A stretch of DNA of 64,000 nucleotides from Blasia pusilla (taxonomy: Eukaryota > Marchantiophyta > Marchantiopsida > Blasiales). Position 1 is the stretch's first letter, and the number at the start of each line of letters is the position of its first letter. The DNA lies in assembly GCA_050084515.1 (NCBI GenBank), contig CM114271.1, positions 44,144,001 to 44,208,000 on the forward strand, given 5' to 3'. Position numbers and translations under genes: made by a program. This document shows, in pieces, positions 1-8,640 of the stretch. The notes beneath the pieces are model-generated. The model saw only the letters and a program-made list of their open reading frames with translations. It ran no database searches and was not told the DNA's origin.

Positions 1-434
1 GAGTCTCGGAAGGAGACGTGGCCAAGTGGTGAGAACTAGACTTGGGACGCGGCTAGCGTTTGGAGTTTCAGACTATACTTTTGACCATAACTTTTAGTTC
101 CAAGATTCATTTGGGACAAGTAAACAATCATTGGAAAGCTTATGTGGAGTCGATTCTAACGCTTTAAATATCTTGGAAAACGCTTAAGCAAAAGTTGAGA
201 TATGGGCCAAAACCGATTGTATGGGGGGTCAAATTGAGGGCCAAAAAGAGGGGCGCGGGTGCTCTTGCCTAAAAGTTGGGGGACCCTGGTAATCCCCAAA
301 AATACTAGTAAGGGGGAAGGTCTTCAAAGGTGTTTGAGAATCGAACCCCACTTTGGGCGCCGTAGGGTGACTCAAGGGCACAGAACGGATCGGGAGTTTT
401 GGCGTTGGGATTCGAAACCCAAACCAAGTCCAAT
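1..434. other. no gene recognised
   Basis: No coding region can be supported here. The short open frames on both strands have no recognisable domain. An A-box-like string lies near position 20 and tRNA T-loop-like strings near 340 and 410, but they do not assemble into a tRNA. Confidence 0.4.
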
Positions 435-806
435 GGAGTGGATTTTGGAGGTCCCTCTTGGATTTCAACTCACAACTCACATCGTTGAGTCTCGGTTGGG
501 GACTCATGTGAGGTCCATTGGAGAGTTGGAACCGCTAGGCACCCAAACATCATTTTAAGTGTTTAAATTGACCAGAAAGTTTGTCCCAAGTCTCGGAAGA
601 CTTGCTCGTGTTGGGAACGTAGGAATGAGGAAAGGTTGAGCTTGATGAGGTGCCGAGTCGAGGACTCGATGGATTGGAAGGCCTCTTGATCCAAGCTGGA
701 CTAACGCGAATGCGTTTGGGTACATGTTGGCGATGAGAGCGTGCTCTATTGAACGTACGCTTTCGCAACACTAAGACTCACGTTCGGGGGGAGTAGGCGC
801 ACTACA
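435..806. repeat. dispersed repeat R1, copy 1
   Basis: This stretch matches 4641-5018 in the same order. Shared blocks include GAGTGGA-TTT at the start, GTTGGAACCGCTAGGC in the middle (about 515 here, 4735 there), GACCAGAAAGT, TGAGCTTGATGAG, and GAACG-ACGCTT-CGCAACA near the end. I do not recognise the family. It has no coding capacity and could be a fragment of an LTR, a leader or a small non-autonomous element. Confidence 0.65.
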
Positions 807-1289
807 TGATAGCTCTCAAAACATTGATCGGGAAACACATAAGTCTAAAGACATATAGGACAAGCCATCCGAGCTCTATTTCCACACTTTGAGCACTTTT
901 GACAATGTTGACTCTCCATAAAAAAGTCAAACTTACTCGCCACACTTATATGTAAAGACAACCACTGCATTTGTGTCCTTCAATGATCCATGCAAACTAG
1001 CTAGTTGCAATGGTTGGTGAAACATGATAATGATTAGGGCGATTTTTGCTTTATATTAGCCTTAACTTTCAGAGATCAATCCCCATATCCCCAAAAGATC
1101 TAGTAGTTCATCAAAATTCAATCTATCCCTAACCCCCAAAAAATAAAACAATTCCACTGCATTGTAGTATGAGGTTCACAACCATAAAAAACATACATTT
1201 GGTTGTGAACGTTGTCATGACCATACGGATTATGTCGTAGAGTATGGTGTGCTAGTAGAGGCCATTCCTTATGTAGGACCGTAGTGGAT
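807..1289. other. no gene recognised
   Basis: I see no gene or defined repeat in this interval. A 63-codon reverse-strand frame at 1118-1309 has no recognisable domain. Confidence 0.4.
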
Positions 1290-1690
1290 TGGTAGAGATG
1301 CGGTTCCATACATAGGGTTGGGGGTTACTCAGTTGGGGGTGACTTTCCCAGTAGGGCCCGCTCTTAGGTTGGAGGATATAAGGTGGAGTGCACTCAAAGA
1401 ACAGTCAGTTCTTTGAGTTGAGCCTGTTGCGTTGGGAGTTAGCCTTGGTAGTGAGTAGAGCTCTTGGCTATGGTGTTTCCCGCAAGCTTCGACCTAGATT
1501 CTCCCATTGTGGAGTGGGTTTGGCTCGATTGTATGTGATTGTAAACGTGTTTTATGACAATAGGTCTTTCACGGATTTTAGTTGTGGTACACTTGTGTTT
1601 GTGGATACTCTCGTCTATGTTATGTATGTATGTGAGTATGGTATGTCAGCGATGTATGTTGTATGACGATGTGGATTCGCACGACAACGT
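1290..1690 (+). mobile_element. LTR-like fragment with TATA-like box
   Basis: The stretch has a promoter-like GGATATAAGG near 1374. It then runs into a T/G-rich segment ending CGATGT...TTCGCACGACAACGTCCAC near 1660-1695. That ending resembles the 3' ends of the LTR-like units near 4010, 4640, 24600 and 55040. Direction is inferred from the TATA box and from the shared end. It is probably an old LTR of the same Gypsy group. The first half is too diverged to bound. Confidence 0.4.
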
Positions 1691-2129
1691 CCACACCACA
1701 TATTAGAGCTAGTATTTAACAAGCATGCGCCTTTTAGGTATTTCTGAGTAAATTTTTCACTTCAATCCAACGTCATGACTTAAGCGTTAGAGTGGGTTAG
1801 ATGATATAAAAAGGAAAGACCGGGTATAATTTTGAATCCATACAATTGCTAAAATTTGAATATTTGCGTTCATCCGGGATCCTCCAACTCCACCCCCCTT
1901 GACTTAAGTTCTTTTGGCCCCTAACCAAGATGGCCAAACTCTATCCATTCTTATTGTCCATATGCAAAGAATCCATGACACCAAAATATGATCCAAGCAT
2001 GAACACAATGTATACTAAAATAGATGAATCATATATTCTACAAGAAAGATATAGGGATCACTTCCAATCGAAAGGTTGTATCCACCATAGAACTCATATC
2101 GTAGTTTATGAGAGAGTGATGAGGAGTCG
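1691..2129. other. no gene recognised
   Basis: AT-rich sequence separates the LTR-like fragment from the integrase remnant. A 76-codon frame at 1930-2160 has no recognisable domain. Confidence 0.35.
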
Positions 2130-3706
2130 GTGCCAGGATGGCACGCGTCAGCCTATTTAGGCACGTTGGCTATGGAGAGCCAGAGTGTGGAGACTTTGAT
2201 GGCGAGGTCTAGTGGAGAGTCTTTGGATCCCGAGGCCAGTGAGGACACGACAAGTGGCCGAGATATTCATGATGATGGAGTAGTCTTAGAGTACCTTCGT
2301 CTTTGGCGACCTTGCGAGCACCATGGATGCTAGAGAGCGGGATCGGATCCTCTGGCCGGGCCAGGCGGTTCCATTGGGAGGGGACACATGTTTTGAGGGT
2401 TTGGGAGGATGGCGAGCACGCGTAGTGCCGCATCCTTTGCGAGAGAGCACGACTAGTGCAAAGCATGCCCACGAGGAGTTGGGTCACTTTGGGGTGAAGC
2501 GGACGTATAGCTTGCTCCGATTCGATATTGGTGGCGGGCATGCGGACGGCGTTCGGCAGATTTGTTGCCAGGTGCATGGTGTGTGATCGGGTCCGAGCAT
2601 CGTTCAATGCTCCGACTCCGCGTTGCATCCATTACCGATCATGGGCTTAGGGTATAGATGGAGTTTGGATTTTTGCAGGACCTTTGCCCTTGACGGAGCG
2701 TCACGGTTGTTATGTGTTGGTGATGGTGAGCACTTTCGAAGTGGATCGAGTTGGTTGCATTGCTTGACAAAGCAAGTGAGGGAGTAGCTTATGCCTTCCT
2801 TGACAGAGTGCTGAGTCATTATGGCGCACCAGCTGAGGTGTTGACAGACCAGGGTACCGAGTTTCGCGGTGAGTTCCAGGCCTTGTGTGATCAGGCCGAT
2901 CGACCACCGCCGACGACAGCGAGATCATCCTGAGGCGGATGGATTAGCGGAGAGAGTTGTGCAGGCGATGAAGAGGGGTTTACGCAAGTATGGCTTGCAG
3001 AGAGGTCACCTAGGAGATTGGGACCTCCGGTTGCCATGGTTGGCGATGGGATCTGATTCAGAGCGAGGCATCCTTAGCGTCTTTTTACCGTACTTGCTAC
3101 TTTATGGCGAGAGCCAGATTTACGTCGCGGCCATTCGTCGAGATGATCTTTGGTGAGGTGTTGAACCTTGATGACCCAGATGTATGGGTGCAAGCATGTT
3201 CTCGAGAGGGCTGAGTTATTTCGAGAGTGATGCCCATGGCGTTCGAGAACTTGGCGATTACCGCGACAAAGATCGCGATACGTTGAGGTATCGACTATTC
3301 GAGGTGGTGGTTATCGACCAACTATCCGGAGGTTTCATCAGGAGATTATGTCTATTTGCAGCAGACGGCACCGGCGGCGTTGGATGTGATCTGCAGGCGC
3401 ACTATCCACGAGAGTGCGTGACATTTTGCCATCGGGTGTTCTCTTCTTTGGAGGGACGCGATGGTATGGTATGGAAGGACCATGTGCGTAATTGTGCGCC
3501 ATGTCACCTTCCTAACATTGATGGTACAATAGATCCGAGCTTAGTAGTAGTTCTGCAGGCTTGCGTTGTATATTGTGTGGTTACGCCGTGTAGTGCCACG
3601 ATGCTAGTCTGTGATGGATGTTCGAGAGGATGGCATATGGCATGTTTGACGCCACCTCTCACTAGGGTTCCTCAGGGACGATGGATGTGTCCCAGATGTA
3701 CATAGA
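2130..3706 (+). pseudogene. Ty3/Gypsy integrase with C-terminal PHD finger (broken pol 3' end)
   Basis: This is the 3' part of a Ty3/Gypsy pol, read only by switching frames. The segment near 2280-2460 resembles the RNase H-integrase linker. The HHCC zinc-binding region lies at about 2460-2600 (HEELGHFGVKRTY, then CMVCDR in another frame). The DDE core follows: first Asp near 2665 (LDFAGPL), second Asp near 2845 (LTDQGTEFRGEF), Glu near 2930-2955 (HPEADGLAERVVQ). A GPY/F-like module (ILPSGVLLLEGRDG, then [15 protein letters not shown]) covers about 3420-3530 and a PHD finger closes the protein. The integrase would join element cDNA to chromosomal DNA. Several frameshifts make it non-functional. 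Its 3' tail is shared with the methyltransferase-bearing copies at 6.3 and 24.4 kb. Confidence 0.85.
3564..3705 (+). other. PHD finger module at integrase C-terminus
   Basis: The C4HC3 spacing is visible. A first Cys pair (CILC, codons at 3567 and 3576) is in one frame. After a frameshift near 3590 come [19 protein letters not shown], and the terminal WMCPRC before a TAG stop at about 3704. PHD fingers usually bind the histone H3 N-terminal tail. In a Gypsy element this position is normally held by a chromodomain, or by nothing. A targeting role is inference. The fold assignment from the Cys/His pattern is strong. Confidence 0.88.
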
Positions 3707-3891
3707 GAAGGTAGTTCTACATTCCGACTTGTGTCTATGACATGGATGACAAGGAGGCGACTAACGATGGGGCCACATGAGCACCCGGCCTTCTTGCTCT
3801 TAGCGTCCGAGAGATGTATGTCATGGTAGGTAGGGATAGATGGCTATCTGGAGTTAGAGGGACCTAACCACCAGCTAGGGGGGCGATTGGA
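3707..3891 (+). mobile_element. 3' non-coding tail with polypurine-like tract of the PHD-bearing element
   Basis: The tail follows the integrase-PHD stop. It ends with CTATCTGGAGTTAGAGGGACC and CCAGCTAGGGG near 3842-3885. The same string recurs at about 6335-6375 (copy i) and 24460-24500 (copy ii), tying these elements into one family. The purine-rich block is a plausible plus-strand primer site, by inference. Confidence 0.6.
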
Positions 3892-4640
3892 GATATTTTG
3901 GTTCTTCTTGTCTCATTGTTTGGATGCCATGAGTTAGCATGGGATCATGCGTGTTTGTGTGTGTGTTCGGTGACAGCGATGTATGTTGTGTAGCGATGTG
4001 TATGCGCACGACAATTGTCACGTCTTTTAGGATAGATCGGTGGGATCTAATAGAGCGCCTTCATGAGTAGTGGAGGACACGCCCAGTAGGTCGAGGGTGA
4101 CCTGCTGAGGCCCTTGGAAACCTGAGATAGTAGGTTTCCCTTCGCGTTCGGCTCATTTGGAGCCATATTGAGGAACTTACTATTTTAGGTAAGTACCATT
4201 TTGATTATATGATCGACTTACTATTTTTGGTAAGTGGCCCTTGACCTCCTACATCAGGTCAAGAGCCAAGGAGGTGACTTGGGAGAATAGGTTACCATGG
4301 AGAGAGCTTGGGAGAGGAGAGGGGTATACCTCAAGGAGAGAGAGCTTGAGAGCTCATTCTCTCTTTGTTGAACCTCTTGGCATGAGGCGGCGGAGCTATG
4401 GTACCTTGCCTTGTGAATGTAACCCAAGCCTCTCATTAGGAGAGTGGGTTTGGTTTGACATGAGAGAGAGTGCACACCTTTGAGAGCTATGGTGTGAGAT
4501 GGTGGAGAGAGAGATTGGATCTTACTTTAATTGGAGATATTTTGGTTCTTCTTGTCTCGTTGTTTGGATGCCATGAGTTAGCATGGGATCATGCGTGTTT
4601 GTGTGTGTGTTCGGTGACAGCGATGTGTATGCGCACGATA
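3892..4640 (+). mobile_element. LTR-like unit, variant A, with partial second copy
   Basis: A block starting GAGATATTTTGG at 3893 is repeated almost exactly from 4535 (GGAGATATTTTGGTTCTTC, then the TTGTTTGGATGCCATGAG series). Between them lies a roughly 520-bp segment that begins TGTCACGTC at 4016. A perfect palindrome GACAATTGTC spans the junction near 4009-4018. The part from about 4085 to 4440 recurs at 40900-41297. LTR boundaries are ambiguous: TGTCAC... to ...GCGCACGA (4016-4640) gives the expected TG/CA-like ends. Confidence 0.65.
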
Positions 4641-5018
4641 GAGTGGACTTTGTACGCCACACTTGGATTCCAACCTGAGATTCACTTCGTGCGAGTCTTG
4701 GTGAGGAACTCATTGGATGTCCATCGGACAGTTGGAACCGCTAGGCGCGAAACGCCGTTTCAGATTCCTGAACCGACCAGAAAGTCTATCCCAAGTCTTT
4801 CGAGATTTTCCCGTGTTGTAAACCGCGAAACTAGGAAGTTTGAGCTTGATGAGAGTCCAATACGAGAACTCAGAAAGTAATCCCGCTGATTGATCCATGA
4901 CCCGACTAACCGAAGTGCGTGTTTGGATGCAGATCAGCGTTGAGAGCGTGACCTACTGAACGCACGCTTCCGCAACAAACAAGATTAACGTTCAAGGAGA
5001 GTAAGCCCACGACACGGG
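4641..5018. repeat. dispersed repeat R1, copy 2
   Basis: This is the second copy of the 435-806 repeat, with the same block order and many substitutions. Here it sits between the LTR-like unit and the start of the copy i protease region, so it may be an insertion or a piece of that element's leader. Confidence 0.65.
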
Positions 5019-6420
5019 TGGAGCCATTGTTGACCACATTGTTGGAGGTAGCCACTAGGGTAAGCTAATATCTGTGTTTTTTTTCGCCATGGAGTTGGAG
5101 ACGATGGGAATTGAACTAGTAGAGATGTTTCTGTTGAACGCCACGTTGTGTAAGCGTGGAGAGATAATTGGCTCTTTTTTGGAGGTGGTTGTTGAGGAGG
5201 TGGTGGACCTGCCCTTAGAGCATGTGCATGGGACGTCTCTCACACAAGTATGGAAAAATGCGGTTGCAAAGTTGGTAGATATTTCACCTCGACTAGCCAT
5301 AGAGCAAGCCATGGTGACACCTACTATGGTGTTGTTGGAAACATGAGCTAGATTGTTTTGTTTGGTTAGTTGCACATATATATAGTGTACCACATGCAAT
5401 GTGTCCTACTTGATTTGGAAGTGCAACCCTTCGTGTTAGGTAAGACAACGTGTTTGGCGTTGGGGTTACGAAAAGGCGACATTGAGCCTTGTCCCTTTTA
5501 GATACAAACCTTTAGTGGGGGCGTGTCACCCATGTAGTTCATGACTCGACAGGAGTTAGGTGTTAGACTCAAGCACGAGCATGAGTAAGATAGTGCAATG
5601 GTGTGCACTCGGGTGATTAGGCCACCGGTAGAGTCATATGATGTGTTATTAGGGAGTACGGTTTTATATTCCCTTGGTTTCATCCTTGATATTTGGGAGG
5701 AGATGGCTTCTTATAGACCGGGATGGCGATCGGTGATGGATGTGTGAACCATTTATCGGTGCATTTGCAAAGGCGTAGTGGTGGTCAACCATATGACAAT
5801 ATGGTGACCACGTTGGCAACATTCACATGTGGTGTTAGTTGACCAAGAGAGTTGTTGGAGAGGATCACCCATATAGAGGACATCCCAGTAGCGGATAGTC
5901 CCACGGAGAGACGTGTCAGGGTGGTTGTCTCGTCCCATGGTGAGAGACCTCTTTACCGTTGTTGGGTAATGAGTGTTGAGTTGCAAAGGAGTGTAGACAA
6001 GCTCGTGAGGCATGCATGGAGCCGTGCCTATGTCTTGAAGTAGAGAGAATCAGGTGATGGTCATGATCTTGGACTCGAAACTTGATATCTTTGGATACCA
6101 CACCTATTGTGTGGCAACGCTTGGAGGAGGATGCGAGAGTGTTAGATCTCTTTGAAGGGATCAACATGGCGAGAAGTTGAAGTGTTGTAGTGTTGCAGGA
6201 TGTCATCCGGATACATCGATATCTCTAAGTGGAGATAGATGAGATGGATCCGAGAACGAGTATGTGTTGCGGGAATGACGGCTCCCACGGTGCTAGATGT
6301 GTATAGAGTAGTAAATCATGTCATGTAGATGTGATGTCTGCTATCTAGAGTTAGGGGGGCCCAATTTCCAGCTAGGAGGATGGTTGTGTGGTCTTGATGT
6401 ACATGTAAATCTTGAATTCC
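5019..6420 (+). pseudogene. retroelement copy i: protease region and truncated cytosine methyltransferase
   Basis: Homologous over its length to copy iii (52.7-53.9 kb). The open part at 5074-5346 matches the spacer before the protease. The retropepsin site near 5412-5440 reads LLDLEVQ where related elements have DSG, so it is inactive. An amber codon at 5500-5502 (PF-stop-IQ) is at the same place as in copies ii and iii. Near 6137-6165 methyltransferase motif I is still legible (RVLDLFEGI). The sequence then jumps by deletion to the shared 3' tail (about 6250-6380). The catalytic motif IV and everything after it are absent. There are many stops and frameshifts. Confidence 0.75.
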
Positions 6421-6504
6421 CGATTTTAGTCATAGTCAGCCAAGTGACCCGTTGACCGAGTCATTGGCATGTCGCTATAATTCCCTATTTTGGTCTTAGT
6501 CAGT

Positions 6505-7120
6505 GATGATGGTAAAAGGGTTACCAAATAAGTAACTCTTGAAATGCACGACAACCCACATTGCAGCCAAACACTCATCCTCATACGAGCTATATTTCGT
6601 CTTTATATCTTTGTTTGAGCGATTAGTGCAAGCCACCACAAACTCTCTACCCTCATTGTCATGCTAGGTGAGCATGGCTCCAAGTCCCGACATCCTCCAA
6701 TTTGTATGTAATTGGAAAGGACGTCCCCTTATCAGTCTCCTCGGTATAGGCACGGACGTCAACCTATCCTTGAGTAGTTGAAATGCTCTCTCTCATTCAT
6801 TCCTCCGTGCCACTCGTGATCCACCTTAGTCAACAAGGTTAGTAGCCAATCGAATAGAAACCCTTGATGTACCCTCAATAGAAATTCTCCAATCCCGTGA
6901 ATGCATGAACTCGACTCATATCTAGTTGTAGAACGTGGAATACATGAGATAGCCTCTACCTTTGTCTACTGAACACCATGGCCACCTAGGTATATCGAGT
7001 GACCCAAGTACTCAATTTGGTCGTAACAGAACTTGCACTTGCCTCGATGTATCTTCAGCCCATGTAACTTCAATTATTGAAATTCCTCCTCCAAATGTCG
7101 CTCACGCTCCTCAATTATTC
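6505..7120 (-). pseudogene. Ty3/Gypsy reverse transcriptase end and RNase H (broken)
   Basis: Read on the reverse strand. LHGLKIHRGKCKF and IEYLGHSI near 7030-7075 are the end of the RT palm/thumb. A connection segment follows, then the RNase H start (GLGAMLT at about 6680) and REFVVACTNRS, KTKYSSYEDECLAAMWVVVHF down to about 6530. In active elements this enzyme copies the RNA and removes the template. Stops and frameshifts disable it. The opposite orientation to copy i and the diverged sequence suggest a separate insertion. Membership in the methyltransferase-bearing family cannot be tested, because no other RT of that family is in view. Confidence 0.75.
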
Positions 7121-8355
7121 AAAATTTGGAAGTGATCATGATTGTAGAAGAACGAGCTTTTGCGAATTGATTATTGGAGGTTGGAGAGGGTCGTGTGCCT
7201 TTGAAATCTCACTTAGGAGAAGATTTTATAAAATTTCCAAATGATACGGTGACCAAGAGTAAGAAAATAAGTGATCTTATTGACATCATCTATGGAAATG
7301 ATTATGAAAAATTGTGTGACATCAACTTTTTAAAGAGATACAACAATTCTTACACCGAAAAATTTGGAAGTGACCATGAGTGTAGAAGAACAAACTTTTG
7401 CGAATTGGTTATTGGAGGTTGAAGAGGGTCATGTGCTTTTGGAATCTCACTTGGGAGAAGATTTTATACAATTGCCAAATGATATGGTGACCAAGAGTCA
7501 GAAGATAAGTAATCGATTGACATCATCTATTGAAATGATTATGAAAAATTGTGCGACATTGACTTTTTAAAGAGATACAACAATTCTTACACCGAAAAAT
7601 TGACATGTTTATGACATCAATGCACAAGTCGTATCTCGTTCTATAGAGAGGTAATATTGGATTTCCAATACTTTTCATGTGATTGTCTCAAGAGTTCTCT
7701 AATTATATTATGCATCAAAACTAAAATTATCTTTGAAGATATGTTTGTTCGATGTAGGAACGAACTTCCCTTAGTGTTGATTCCATTTCGGATGAGGGAA
7801 TGAGGTATGTCTATTGACAGAATTCCTAAATACATGCTTACCGTCAGGTCTACCACCCCATTGTTCAAGCTTGAGAACTGGTGCACCTATCATGCTTTTA
7901 CGAAACTTGAACATGTCAAAGGGATAAGCCAACCGAACTCAATTGGTGATCTATGGGTTCATGCAACATGTCATTGATGTTGAAATCATCATATGAAAAA
8001 CAATGGAGATCGAGTGTTTATTCCACGTATCCCATTGATTACGTCAGACTCAAGTTTACCTTTTGATTTAGGTAGATTTCAATTTCCTATTCATTTTTTT
8101 TTTGCCATGACTATCAATAAACCTCAAGGTCATACCTTGAAAAAGATAGGAATTCAGCTACTAACATTAAGATTTTCTCATAGTCAATTGTATGTAGCAT
8201 TGTCAAGAGTAAGACAAATAAATGCAGTTAATGTCACAATAGGAAGTGATGCCTTTCAAATGAGAAAAAGACACTTCAATATATATATAAAGAAATACTT
8301 CAATGAAATAAAATTCTTTTTATTAGTTATGGCTCCTACTACTAGGCCATACTAA
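7121..8355 (+). pseudogene. Helitron-type Pif1-like helicase C-terminal remnant
   Basis: The 120-codon frame at 7993-8355 contains FAMTINKPQGHTLKKIGIQL and LYVALSRVRQINAVNV, the last helicase motifs of the Pif1-like domain in Helitron Rep/helicase proteins. Upstream, 7128-7365 and 7366-7605 are a tandem duplication (period about 238 bp) of the preceding segment (FANWLLEVEEGHV, FIQLPNDMVTKS, YGNDYEKL). Frameshifts separate the parts and the Rep domain is absent. Helitrons replicate by rolling circle. I could not place the 3' hairpin/CTRR end. This strand and frame are the only ones that fit the family. Confidence 0.8.
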
Positions 8356-8640
8356 TCGGTTCTCTCTTTCTCCTAGGGCCACATATTCTTCTGGTGATAT
8401 TCGGGTGTGAAGTCGATTCTGAGTGCAAACGCTGTAAAATACAAGTTATTATGCAAGTAACTTCTCAACAATGAAATGTGATTCTACAAGTAACTTCTCA
8501 ACCGTCAGATGTGAGTCGTAATAAAACATTTGGACTCAGTTTGTGTAAGTGTTAGTTAGATTTTTCCGAATAGCTTGTGCCATTCCCTCCAAATTACCCT
8601 CCAACATCTCTGATGAAACTTTCACCAAGCTCGGAATACC
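8356..8640. other. intergenic gap
   Basis: No gene is visible. The repeated phrases AAGTAACTTCTCAAC at about 8454 and 8490 indicate a small local duplication. Confidence 0.4.

Noticed and set aside
20-430. tRNA-like A-box and T-loop-like strings
   Set aside because: Spacing and strand do not form a cloverleaf, and the T-loop-like strings are on the opposite strand to the A-box-like string.
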